A DNA stretch of 48,910 nt from Mycobacterium sp. 852002-40037_SCH5390672. Its GTDB lineage: Bacteria; Actinomycetota; Actinomycetes; Mycobacteriales; Mycobacteriaceae. Below, one piece after another: positions 1 to 7,152 of this stretch (the first letter of the stretch is position 1; every line of letters starts with the position of its first letter). The stretch covers positions 1 through 48,910 of the forward strand of contig NZ_LZTA01000072.1 in assembly GCF_001665875.1 (NCBI RefSeq), in the 5' to 3' direction. The notes beneath the pieces are model-generated. The model made no database searches and was not told the DNA's origin. It saw only the letters and a list, made by a program, of their open reading frames with translations. The position numbers and the translations under genes were made by a program.

Positions 1-92
1 CTTTAAAGGAGGGGGGCACGCGCCGTGCCCTCACCAAAACCCCAGCTCAAGCTCCCGTGCCCCCGTGCCCCCCTCCTTTAAAGGAGGGGCAC
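1..92. repeat. Duplicated CTTTAAAGGAGGGG element, second copy within a hairpin
   Basis: The sequence CTTTAAAGGAGGGG occurs at 1-14 and again at 77-90, 76 bases apart. The second copy is the right arm of a near-perfect inverted repeat centred on TTTAAA (about 64-92), with GTG-C6-TCC on one side and GGA-G4-CAC on the other. The element contains AAAGGAGG, a perfect anti-16S sequence, but it lies about 20 bases or more from any plausible start codon, so it is not an ordinary ribosome binding site for the gene at 110. It could be a phage-type start-associated or regulatory repeat; function is unknown. Further copies may lie left of the window. Confidence 0.6.
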
Positions 93-109
93 GGGGTCGG
101 GCACGCAGG

Positions 110-397
110 ATGGGGGGTGCCCCGATGAGGCGGCCGGTAGCGATCTGGGAGGCCTACATCCAGACCGATGCGCTCGACATCCCGTGCATGCACTGCTCGG
201 CCCCGGCCGGGACTTGGTGCAGCCTCCCCGACGGAAGGGTCAGAAGGGTCCCTTGTGTGTCCCGCGTGGCCGACGCCGCGCGGAGTGGTCAACACAATGT
301 GGTGAGAAATTTGCAGAACTCGAATTCCTCACCACCCGACCCCAGCCGCGGTCGCGACTTCTCCGAACCATTGGTGGCCAGGGAGACCACCTCATGA
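110..397 (+). CDS. Small phage-type zinc-finger protein
   Basis: The 95-residue product has four cysteines in the arrangement C26-x2-C29-x7-C37-x11-C49, with the short motif CMHCSAPAGTWC. This resembles the small zinc-ribbon proteins that are abundant in actinobacteriophages (CPxCxAxPGxxC type), which are thought to bind nucleic acid; that family resemblance is from recall, not a search. An alternative start at 125 has a G-rich stretch at a better distance. The stop overlaps the ATG of the WhiB-like gene (ATGA, 394-397), so the two are probably translated together. The C-terminal half is low-complexity and may be disordered. Confidence 0.55.
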   Translation: MGGAPMRRPVAIWEAYIQTDALDIPCMHCSAPAGTWCSLPDGRVRRVPCVSRVADAARSGQHNVVRNLQNSNSSPPDPSRGRDFSEPLVARETTS

Positions 398-666
398 CCA
401 CCGCCGCCGATCTGATGGCGGATGTACAAGCCCAGCCGGATTTGAGCGCCGGGTTGTGCGTCGGCGACCCCGAGCTATGGTCTGCCCCTGACGATCCCGG
501 CATGACCGAGCGCGCCATCGCATTGTGCTTGTCGTGCCCGGTCTTCCAGGCATGCTCGGACTGGGCCGCCACGTTGCCCGAGGGCGCCGTCCACGGCGTT
601 GTTGGGGGCCGCGTGCACGAGTGGTTATCGCCCAACCAACGATGGCGCAGGCGGCGAGCAGCATGA
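394..666 (+). CDS. WhiB-family iron-sulfur transcriptional regulator
   Basis: The 90-residue protein carries the four WhiB cysteines (C22, C45, C48, C54; C-x22-C-x2-C-x5-C) that hold a 4Fe-4S cluster, followed by a short GVVGG turn in place of the usual G[VI]WGG, and a very basic tail (RWRRRRAA) for DNA contact. Chromosomal WhiB proteins act with the primary sigma factor; phage-borne copies can dominate the host network (as WhiBTM4 does). The start at 394 is chosen because translation from upstream starts in this frame would run through the preceding zinc-finger gene, and because it forms an ATGA overlap with it. The loss of the Trp in the turn motif may alter sigma-factor or DNA contact. Confidence 0.8.
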   Translation: MTTAADLMADVQAQPDLSAGLCVGDPELWSAPDDPGMTERAIALCLSCPVFQACSDWAATLPEGAVHGVVGGRVHEWLSPNQRWRRRRAA

Positions 667-1052
667 CCTTCCTGTCCATGGCCGCGGACGATACCGAGGT
701 CTGGTTGCCGGTCTGCGGCTACGAGTCGCACTACGAAATCAGCAACCTTGGGCGGCACCGGGGCCTGCCGCGGCAAGTGCGCGCCTGCCCCAACGGCGTG
801 GAGCGGACGCGCATTGTGCCCGGCGGCATCCTGGTCCCAATGCGCCGACGCGAGAGCGACAGGTGGCGCATCAAGTTGTATCGCAGCAACACTCCTCAGC
901 ACTTCGATTTGGCCGCGGTGGTTTTGGCAACATTTCGCAGCCCAGCACCCACGCCTGACCATTACGCGCAGCACATCGACGGCAACTTCGACAACTGTCG
1001 GCTGGAGAACTTGCGCTGGGCGCTCCGGGACGCGGCGGAAGCCGCCGTATGA
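663..1052 (+). CDS. NUMOD4/HNH homing-type endonuclease
   Basis: This 129-residue protein begins with a NUMOD4-like segment (about residues 13-30, VWLPVCGYESHYEISNLG) and ends with a compact HNH core (HIDGN at 104-108, then LENLRW at 114-119). Such proteins are free-standing phage homing endonucleases that nick or cut DNA at specific sites and promote their own spread. The ATG overlaps the WhiB stop (ATGA, 663-666) and its own stop overlaps the next gene (ATGA, 1049-1052). Placement inside a tightly coupled small-gene cassette is typical of actinophage genomes. Confidence 0.75.
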   Translation: MTFLSMAADDTEVWLPVCGYESHYEISNLGRHRGLPRQVRACPNGVERTRIVPGGILVPMRRRESDRWRIKLYRSNTPQHFDLAAVVLATFRSPAPTPDHYAQHIDGNFDNCRLENLRWALRDAAEAAV

Positions 1053-1432
1053 CGCCGACAGGAGTACGGCACCTGCCTGGCGTCACGGTGCTTAGCCCCG
1101 AGGTCGTCGCTGAACTCTGCGGTGTGCTCGCGTTTGTAGATACCGAATTGGGTGGGCGTAGTCGGGTGATCAGCGCGCGGCTCGTGGATCTGCATACGGC
1201 CCTGGCACCCGGTGTCGCGCCGCACGTGACGAATTTGGATGTAGAAACTCTGCGCGCGTTAATCTTTCGGAATGAATTCGATCCGAAGACGGTGGCGAAA
1301 TTGATCGGCGTCGAACAGGACACTGTCCGAAAGTATCTGCGGCTCGGCACGATGCGTGGCCGCAAAGTCGGAGACCGTTGGCTCGTGCCGCTGTCGGAGA
1401 TCGAGAACTATCACAGGAAGGCGGTTTCGTGA
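1049..1432 (+). CDS. Helix-turn-helix, excisionase-like DNA-binding protein
   Basis: The last 65 residues of this 127-residue protein form a MerR/excisionase-type helix-turn-helix: DPKTVAKLIGVEQDTVRKYL, then a wing-like GRKVGDRWLVPLSEIENY. This is the layout of small excisionases and of HTH_17 proteins, which bind attachment-site arm repeats or operators. The N-terminal half (VAELCGVLAFVDTELGG) is helical with no recognised fold. In an integrated element an Xis role is plausible, but a plain repressor is equally possible, since no integrase gene is in view. Translationally coupled to the HNH gene by an ATGA overlap. Confidence 0.65.
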   Translation: MTPTGVRHLPGVTVLSPEVVAELCGVLAFVDTELGGRSRVISARLVDLHTALAPGVAPHVTNLDVETLRALIFRNEFDPKTVAKLIGVEQDTVRKYLRLGTMRGRKVGDRWLVPLSEIENYHRKAVS

Positions 1433-1433
1433 A

Positions 1434-1598
1434 ATGTCCTATCGAGTCAGCGATTCCGCGGCTCTGGTCATAGTCAGAGGCCAAGATGGCGAGCTGCGGT
1501 ACCACAGTGCCGGCGGCCCCGAAATACCCTGGCTTTCGGCGCAACAAGCGGCGAGTTACTTAGAGCTAGGCGTCGTCGAGCGCGTCGACGACGCCTAG
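1434..1598 (+). CDS. Small phage-type protein, unknown function
   Basis: A 54-residue product starting at ATG 1434, one base after the stop of the HTH gene. The C-terminal half reads SAQQAASYLELGVVERVDD, a helix pair of the type found in small actinophage proteins. No enzyme motif, signal peptide or membrane segment is present. The AUG is preferred to the longer upstream reading frame, which overlaps the HTH gene and has no coding character. Function is not recognised. Confidence 0.5.
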   Translation: MSYRVSDSAALVIVRGQDGELRYHSAGGPEIPWLSAQQAASYLELGVVERVDDA

Positions 1599-1650
1599 CC
1601 ACGTAGGAGCGGAGATGGGGCGTTCACGAGTTTGGAATGGAGTGAGTGAG

Positions 1651-1887
1651 ATGGCCAACAAAGTTCAAAGGTGCCACCGGTGTGGCAAGAGGCTTCGGAA
1701 TCCGCACAGCGCCCACGCCGATGGGTGGATCAGTGTGCTCCGCGAAGGCGTCATCGCCGAGACTTTCTGCCCCAGCTGCACCACGCCTGTGGAGCGGGCT
1801 GAGTCGGTGATGGCCGCGGCTACCACCGAGCTCGCGTTATCGGGAGAGTTTTTTATGCAGCGTACGAAGTTTGGGGCACCGGCATGA
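1651..1887 (+). CDS. Small zinc-ribbon protein
   Basis: The 78-residue protein has two cysteine pairs, CHRCGKRL near the N-terminus and FCPSC in the middle, which together would make a zinc ribbon. Start 1651 is chosen because GGAG about nine bases upstream gives a good ribosome binding site; the ATG at 1615 would only add unlikely residues. The stop overlaps the next start (ATGA 1884-1887). Comparable single zinc-ribbon proteins are common and uncharacterised in mycobacteriophages. Confidence 0.6.
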   Translation: MANKVQRCHRCGKRLRNPHSAHADGWISVLREGVIAETFCPSCTTPVERAESVMAAATTELALSGEFFMQRTKFGAPA

Positions 1888-2462
1888 GTGATCGACATGA
1901 ACGGGTTGACCGATGGCGGCAATTGACTGAGGTGAGCGCGCGGGTGCATGCCGAGATGATGGCGATCGCCCGAGCCAAAAACTTTGAGTCTCGGGGATTT
2001 ACGCCGGAGGAGGCATCGCGGATTGACTGGCTGAACTCAGAAGGTAATCGTCTTTTGGCCGAGCGTGAGGCCATCGACCGGGAGATGCTGGCCGAGCTGC
2101 GTAGCGGGCCGTCCGATCCCGGCGCCGAGGCGGACCAGAAGTTGGCCGAGCTGCGGGCACTGCCGTACGCCCCCGTACCCCCGACAGTGCGCCAGAAGCA
2201 GCTGGAGCTGGCGCGGCAGCCCATCCGCGACCCTCAGCGGGCGCTGGAAATTTTGGAACGGAAGAAGCGCGAGGGTGACACCTACCGCCATATTCTTCGT
2301 GTCATAGCTGAACGCGCCCACGCCGACCGGCCGTACACCTCGTGGGCATCCTCTCGCCCTGGTGTGAACTGGCGGCCGCAGGTTCGCGACCGAAGCCGCG
2401 CCCAACGGGTACGGACGCCGTGGATAGCGGTCACCGCACGAAAAGCACGAAACAACACCTAA
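1884..2462 (+). CDS. Helical phage-type protein, unknown function
   Basis: The 192-residue product is rich in charged helices (about residues 1-140, with EASRIDWLNSEGNRLLAERE and KQLELARQP) that could form coiled coils, and ends in a basic tail (RSRAQRVRTPWIAVTARKAR). There is no signal peptide or membrane segment. It is the last gene of the coupled cassette that starts at 110; a strong hairpin follows 190 bases downstream. Family not recognised. Confidence 0.55.
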   Translation: MSDRHERVDRWRQLTEVSARVHAEMMAIARAKNFESRGFTPEEASRIDWLNSEGNRLLAEREAIDREMLAELRSGPSDPGAEADQKLAELRALPYAPVPPTVRQKQLELARQPIRDPQRALEILERKKREGDTYRHILRVIAERAHADRPYTSWASSRPGVNWRPQVRDRSRAQRVRTPWIAVTARKARNNT

Positions 2463-2650
2463 ATTCCACCGAGCAGATGACAGCACATCCCCAAATCTCC
2501 GAGCGCGGCAATGGTCTGATCTTCGCCGGAGCCGCGTCGGACTGGCACTCTCGTACCCGCAGCGGAGGCGCGCGACTCCCTGGGTACGGGAGCCGCCGCC
2601 TCGCTCGCCAAAGGTCAAGGAAGGGCCCTGCGCGAGAGGGTAACTAAGTG

Positions 2651-2694
2651 CCTCCGGGGAGCTGCCTATCCCTCGTCCGGTCGCTCCCCGGAGG
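2651..2694. terminator. Perfect 12-bp stem hairpin after the early cassette
   Basis: CCTCCGGGGAGC at 2651-2662 is exactly complementary to GCTCCCCGGAGG at 2683-2694, with a 20-base loop. There is no T-tract downstream, as is common for mycobacterial terminators. It separates the 110-2462 cassette from the terminase-like gene at 2748. A palindromic protein-binding site is an alternative reading. Confidence 0.6.
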
Positions 2695-2747
2695 CCTAGG
2701 TAGGGCACAGACCGAACAAACGTGAGAAAACGACAGGGGGTAACGCC

Positions 2748-3269
2748 ATGGGACATCGACCCGCACATCGTATTCGGGCGCTGCCTACGGTCCCACCGGA
2801 ACCGCGGCTTGTGCCCGAACCACCGCCGGGCCTGGCTGACGCCGGCAAGGGGGCCTGGACCAGGATTTGGTCGCTGCATTGGATTGTGCCACAACGTCAT
2901 TGGCAGACAGTGCAGCGATACTGTGAAATGACGGACATGCTCGCTGCATCTCTGGCTCAGGTCCGCGTCGATGGGTACATGATTGAGGGCAGTCACGGCC
3001 GGAAGCGCGCTCACCACGCCCTCACTGAAATCCGGCATTTGGCAACCGAATTGCGGCGCACCGAATCGGAACTCGGGATCACCCCAGCCAGCGAATCGAA
3101 GGCCGGTGTCACATCGCATGTAGATGAAGCAGAGCGGAACCGGCAGATCGCGCTCCGGAAGAACCCCGGCATCGTCCTCCAGGACAACGACGAAGAGGCT
3201 TACGATCCCCGACTATCTTGGGCCGAGGACTTCAAGCTGGCCGCGGCGCCCGATCCGAAAGGCGCGTGA
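2748..3269 (+). CDS. Phage terminase small subunit, P27-like
   Basis: The 173-residue protein fits the P27-type small terminase layout: a helix with WTRIWSLHWIVPQRHWQTVQ, a tyrosine-containing helix (RYCEMTDMLAASLA), a short linker, then a helix ending in ELRRTESELGITPASE (about residues 100-116), the family's signature LGLTPASR-like end. Small terminases recognise packaging sites (pac/cos) and load the large-subunit motor. The start has a strong ribosome binding site (AGGGGG, 7 bases upstream). No large terminase, portal or capsid gene follows, which is unusual for a phage and reminiscent of satellite islands that redirect a helper's packaging. Confidence 0.7.
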   Translation: MGHRPAHRIRALPTVPPEPRLVPEPPPGLADAGKGAWTRIWSLHWIVPQRHWQTVQRYCEMTDMLAASLAQVRVDGYMIEGSHGRKRAHHALTEIRHLATELRRTESELGITPASESKAGVTSHVDEAERNRQIALRKNPGIVLQDNDEEAYDPRLSWAEDFKLAAAPDPKGA

Positions 3270-3271
3270 TT

Positions 3272-3601
3272 ATGCAAGATTCCTTCGCCGTGCACGAGAC
3301 AGGCGGCCAACCCCACGACCGCTACACCCCCGAGGAGACCAAGGAGGCGAACCGGATCGCCTGCGGATTCATCCGCTGTTTCCTCGACTCAATCGGCAAG
3401 GACGACGAGTTTGTCTGGGCCGTCGGCCACCACGCGCTTGCCAAAGCGTCATCTCTACTCGTCGGCGAAGACCTCGGACCCCGGTGGCGTGGCGTGCTCG
3501 CCGCCATCGCCGCCGAGGCCGCCAGGACCCGATTGATCGCGGCCGGAGGCATCGACCACGCGATTGCCGAGCTGGACCGAAAGATCGACGGCAGTAGCTG
3601 A
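3272..3601 (+). CDS. Phage-type hypothetical protein
   Basis: The 109-residue product begins two bases after the terminase-like gene ends (stop 3267-3269, ATG 3272), so the pair is probably cotranscribed. It is mostly alpha-helical (EETKEANRIACGFIRCFLDS, then RWRGVLAAIAAEAARTRLI), acidic at the N-terminus and without cysteine clusters or membrane segments. No family recognised; a packaging-associated role is only suggested by position. Confidence 0.5.
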   Translation: MQDSFAVHETGGQPHDRYTPEETKEANRIACGFIRCFLDSIGKDDEFVWAVGHHALAKASSLLVGEDLGPRWRGVLAAIAAEAARTRLIAAGGIDHAIAELDRKIDGSS

Positions 3602-3869
3602 ACGCAGCACATCAGACCGTTCGCCTTCTCCGCACAGAAATGTTTGCTGGCGGTGCGCAAGCGCGGCGGCATGCTCCGTGTCGCCCGCACTCACGCCCGA
3701 CTTGAAGCAGCCGGATACGTTCCAGTGCGCACCCAAGCCCGCCTATTTCCGCACGTCAAACAGGTAACGATTACCGGACCTGACCTATGGAAGTTTCCGG
3801 CCATTGGCGCGCGAGAGGGGTTACGCGGGTCGGCGCGCCTGAGCCGTTACAAAAAATCGGATTAGTGTA
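3602..3869. other. Intergenic stretch with a weak, possibly decayed reading frame
   Basis: A frame open from a TTG at 3644 to 3865 reads VRKRGGMLRVARTHARLEA and ends in basic residues. It has no ribosome binding site and no recognisable domain. It may be the remains of a gene between the phage-like part and the cargo. Nothing else is seen here. Confidence 0.3.
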
Positions 3870-4449
3870 ATGACAGATGGTTTGCCGGGGTGGGACGGCG
3901 CGGTTGCGAGGGCGGGGAGGGCGTCGGGCGCGGCGTGGTTAGCCGGGTAGGTGCGCGCGGTCGGTGGCCGCGGTTGCAGTCGTCGTGCTGGTCCACTTCA
4001 TCGACTCCGGGCACCGTCGTCATGGCCCAGGTCCCAAGGCATTGGACGTTGAGAAGGCCCTGCCAGACGCCGGGGAGCCAGGAGCGGCGCCCGCCGATCC
4101 GGCAATGGTTAATAACGTCGTCACCTATATCTATGGCCATGGAAATGCTGTGGCCGTCGATAGCTCGAATGGTGTTCAGCTTGCTGGTGTCCATGATGGT
4201 GATCTCGATGGCTTGGTCCGAGCTGTGGCCGATGCGGGACTGGAGCCCAACGAAATTGCCGAACTCGAAGATGCGATCAAGGGTTATGAGGCCGACCGGG
4301 AAACCCCGCCGGGGCAGCCGGGGAGTCGCGTCCGGCAGTTCCTCGGCAAGGCGGCGCTTGGGAGCTTGAAGATGGTGGGAGAGGAAGCCGTCAGGGAGGG
4401 CGGCAAGTTAGTGGGCGATTTGGTTCGCGCCTACTACGGAATCCATTGA
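3870..4449 (+). pseudogene. AbiTii-like C-terminal protein, probably frameshifted at the 5' end
   Basis: The frame from GTG 3964 to 4449 (161 residues) ends like AbiTii-family abortive-infection proteins: a YIYGHGNAV segment, then GDLDGLVRAVADAGLEPNEI, an AELEDAIKGYE helix and a C-terminal RAYYGIH. The N-terminal AbiTii domain is absent. ATG 3870 opens a different frame (MTDGLPGWDGAVARAG...WLAG) that stops at 3948; removing one base near 3948 would join it to RCARSVAAVAVVVLVHF and give a continuous N-terminus with a membrane-like segment. GTG 3964 has no ribosome binding site. I therefore suspect a single-base frameshift or sequencing error; an intact short gene from 3964 remains possible. 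It sits directly before the HEPN-like gene. Confidence 0.5.
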
Positions 4450-4533
4450 CGCCTATCCCGCTTCGCCGTGCTCGCGGTGCGAGGGCCAGAAATTCGTTCG
4501 ACGGCATCGCGTCGATGCCCGTAGCATCGCGGC

Positions 4534-5607
4534 GTGCTTCCAGCCGATGCTGAGGATTACGAGCGGCGCGTCTCTGTGGCGACGGACCCGCTCGACTCAT
4601 TTTTCGTCCAGCTTGTCGGTGAGCTGGACGACCAGGCCGGCGGATTTAGTTGGTGGTCCGGCTACCTTGCCAACTGGAAGATGCGGACGCTGTTGTCCGA
4701 CTACCTGATTCAATCAGTCCACGGAGTCTCGGAGGCGTTGATCTCGGCATCGTTCGGGGCTCGAAATCACCGCCAAATGACCGTTGCGGACACCGAAGCG
4801 GCGAAGAAGGCGCACAGCGAAGGCCGGATTCCGTTCCCGCTGGACGCCCAGGGGAGGCGCCGGCACCTCAACATCACGCAGTCCGCTGAATCCTGCTTCT
4901 ACCACCTCGGCCAGGCGCTCGACCGGTTGTCCGCAACGATGATCGTCGTCGGCGGCTTTGGTATGGAGGTCGTCAGAGTCGACTGGGGTGACGTGGAGGA
5001 TCTTGCCGAAGGCGTCACCAAGCAATCAACGAAGATCCGGCTGCAACCGCTGGGCACGCCCGGACGGGCGGCGCAGGATGCTCTCATGGACCCGGTGTTG
5101 AATTGGCATACATTCGGACCTGACGACTGGCTTCCCTGGATGCGCGACACCCGAAATGGCATGACCCATCGCGCTGGCGGCAAGAAAATTATCGCCATGA
5201 CCACCGCCAACCGGCTAGCCCGGCTGTTCTACAGACAGCCACGGTGGAGCGAACTGCAGTCACTGGTCTTCGGTGCGCGCCCGCCGAAGACACCGTTCTA
5301 CGACGCCTTCATCATGTCGGCCAGTGAGGATGTTCTCGAGGGCCTATGTGAGTCGGTTGCCACCCTGGTCGGAGAGTTGACCAAAGCGATAGTGACTTGC
5401 TGGGACGCCCGTGCTGCGAATCCACAACTGATTGCGCAACCCGATAAGCAGTGGCAGGTCGTCGAACCGGCCGAGTCAATATGGAATTTCCCAGGCTACG
5501 GCACCCCCGTCGTCATTCGACCTGGTGTCCTCAGACTCAGCCCACCAGACGGCAAGCGGTGGACCGCAGCCCGCGTGATGGACGACCGACGCAGTGCTTG
5601 GTACTAA
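4534..5607 (+). CDS. Large protein with a HEPN-like Rx4H motif
   Basis: This 357-residue protein is soluble and has no signal peptide. Its centre has a helix pattern typical of HEPN domains: SCFYHLGQALDRLSATMIV (about 121-139), then, after a spacer, WMRDTRNGMTHR (202-213), whose R207-N-G-M-T-H212 matches the catalytic Rx4-6H motif of HEPN ribonucleases. HEPN RNases act in abortive infection and toxin-antitoxin systems by cleaving RNA. No MNT or other antidote gene is adjacent, but an AbiTii-like protein ends 84 bases upstream. The GTG at 4534 lacks a clear ribosome binding site and GTG 4576 is an alternative. The HEPN call rests on one motif plus helix pattern. Confidence 0.5.
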   Translation: MLPADAEDYERRVSVATDPLDSFFVQLVGELDDQAGGFSWWSGYLANWKMRTLLSDYLIQSVHGVSEALISASFGARNHRQMTVADTEAAKKAHSEGRIPFPLDAQGRRRHLNITQSAESCFYHLGQALDRLSATMIVVGGFGMEVVRVDWGDVEDLAEGVTKQSTKIRLQPLGTPGRAAQDALMDPVLNWHTFGPDDWLPWMRDTRNGMTHRAGGKKIIAMTTANRLARLFYRQPRWSELQSLVFGARPPKTPFYDAFIMSASEDVLEGLCESVATLVGELTKAIVTCWDARAANPQLIAQPDKQWQVVEPAESIWNFPGYGTPVVIRPGVLRLSPPDGKRWTAARVMDDRRSAWY

Positions 5608-6055
5608 CCGGTTTCCCGGACCATCAACACGAGGTCAGCGGCAAGAGCAGCAAGGGCTGTTCGCGGAACGCGAAGCCCAGGTCGTTAATCAATGACCACC
5701 AGAGCGCTCCGCTTCCGCCTGCCGCAATCGGTTCTCCGCATCGTTGATGCGCGCATCCACGTTGGGCCGCCCGGCGTTGGTCATTCCGTTGACGGCGCTA
5801 ATCGAGCGCGGGCGGTACGGAGGATGGCGGCAGTGATCATCGCAGCGCAGCTTAGCTGCCTGGGCACGCACAAAGGGTAGTTACTTGCTCGCTGGCATGC
5901 TTATAGGGATTAGTGAGTAGTGACTCATCTGACCCGCCCGGCATTGATCCGGGTGCGGGAATGAGGCGCTGAGAAGTGACGTGCGGCACCGCCGCACCAC
6001 AGGTTCCACGCGACCCTGGAAGCCCACCGCCTGCAGCTAGCCGCGGGTAGTGACG
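5608..6055. other. Gap with one doubtful 31-residue minus-strand frame
   Basis: No convincing gene is seen. On the minus strand, ATG 5784 to stop 5689 would encode a short charged helix (MTNAGRPNVDARINDAENRL...) with coding-like composition but no ribosome binding site and no known family. Around 5911-5960 there are small inverted repeats (TGAGT-AGTG-ACTCA; CCCGCCCGG against CCGGGTGCGGG) that could be part of a terminator between the convergent neighbours. Confidence 0.3.
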
Positions 6056-6376
6056 TTACATCTTCCTCAGTCGGGCAGCTCGTGCTCGACTAACGAGTGG
6101 AGACCTGTTCGCTAACTCGACGGCGATGTCTTTAATCTGAGTTGTAGCGTCGCGCAACGTCGAGAGTGCTGTGGTAGGGCGTAGCACCCGAACCCGATAG
6201 GCCAACGGGGCGGATCGGCTGCGAGCGAACGCCTCGATGTGCAGACGCGACAGGTCAGAACCATCTTTCCAGTCGGGGTACTCCGCACTCGAGGCCACAG
6301 ACAACTCGGAGAGCAACTTAGCTAGCTGCTCGTCTTCCGGTTCTAGCTGCTCGTCACCCGGTTCACGAGTAGTCAT
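6056..6376 (-). CDS. Small partner protein of the nucleotidyltransferase
   Basis: The 106-residue product has an acidic N-terminus (EPGDEQLEPEDEQLAKLLSE) and a basic C-terminus (SRARAARLRKM). Its start overlaps the end of the nucleotidyltransferase-like gene by 14 bases, so the two are translationally coupled. No domain is recognised. The size, coupling and acidic/basic split fit the second member of a two-gene toxin-antitoxin-like module, but this is inference from layout alone. Confidence 0.5.
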   Translation of the reverse strand: MTTREPGDEQLEPEDEQLAKLLSELSVASSAEYPDWKDGSDLSRLHIEAFARSRSAPLAYRVRVLRPTTALSTLRDATTQIKDIAVELANRSPLVSRARAARLRKM

Positions 6377-6896
6377 CGAGGATCACCTCCACATATCCCC
6401 TTCGCGGTAGCGCACAAGCTCTGGTGGGCGCGGCACCCTTTGCGACGGTCCTCTGCCTGGCCCAGAAGTCGTCCCAGTATCCGCGTGCGTGCAAATACCC
6501 CTCATCAGCTGGTCCGGGAGCCGTGTCTGGCCGCGCCCGCCAGGCCAGGATGTACACGTCAAGCTCCAAACCAAGCGTTCCTACGAGGGACCGCAGCCCA
6601 AGGGGAGTTACCAGCCTCCTCGCCCCTAAGTCAGTGAGCTGAATTAACTGATCCTCGTCCAACAACAAGACTACGTCAACGTCGCCCGGAGCCGCTTTAT
6701 CGGTAAGGAAACTGCCCGATATCCACATTGCGCATATGGGCACCACCCGCCTGACGGCCGTAGTGAAGACATCCAGATGTTTAAGCAGATCTTTTCGACG
6801 CTGGTTAAACCCTGCGATGTGGTCAAGTTGCTCTAGCGTGACGCGATATCGACCGGGGTCGGGGTAGAGCGGCGTGTCGCCAAACGGTGAACTCAC
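6363..6896 (-). CDS. Nucleotidyltransferase-like protein (DUF6932-like)
   Basis: The 177-residue protein has the pol-beta nucleotidyltransferase signature: G61-S62 in WISGSFLT, then D72-V-D74 in GDVDVVLLL, the two metal-binding aspartates. The N-terminus (PDPGRYRVTLEQLDHIAGF) resembles the DUF6932 family, minimal nucleotidyltransferases often found in defence and toxin-antitoxin contexts. GTG 6896 is preferred because AGGGGG lies six bases upstream; an upstream frame to 7028 exists but lacks coding character. Likely reaction is transfer of a nucleotide to a protein or RNA; target unknown. It overlaps the 106-residue partner at 6363-6376. Confidence 0.6.
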   Translation of the reverse strand: MSSPFGDTPLYPDPGRYRVTLEQLDHIAGFNQRRKDLLKHLDVFTTAVRRVVPICAMWISGSFLTDKAAPGDVDVVLLLDEDQLIQLTDLGARRLVTPLGLRSLVGTLGLELDVYILAWRARPDTAPGPADEGYLHARGYWDDFWARQRTVAKGAAPTRACALPRRGYVEVILDDYS

Positions 6897-7152
6897 AGTA
6901 GACCCCCTGAAGTGTTCTCCAAAAGCAACAATAGACGGCTGCCGCGGGTACGCAGATAGAAAACTGTGAAAATTCCTGTAGCGAATTTGAGCCGCCACTG
7001 GCGGCTTCTGCGGAATCCAAGGCAACAAATATGAGACGAGCGTGGCTGCGCTGAATCATGCTCGTCATCTTCCGCGCCTCCAGTGGGCGATGGCCACCTC
7101 GACGGCCGCGCGATGGACGGTGCGGATCGTTTAGATCAAGCGGTCGGCAGCG

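Noticed and set aside
2342..2647. 101-codon frame at the end of the early cassette
   Set aside because: Overlaps the preceding gene by 121 bases, no ribosome binding site, no domain; its far end leads into the terminator.
2037..3119. 360-codon minus-strand frame opposite the phage-like genes
   Set aside because: Basic, cysteine-scattered shadow; the terminase-like and helical proteins on the plus strand are convincing.
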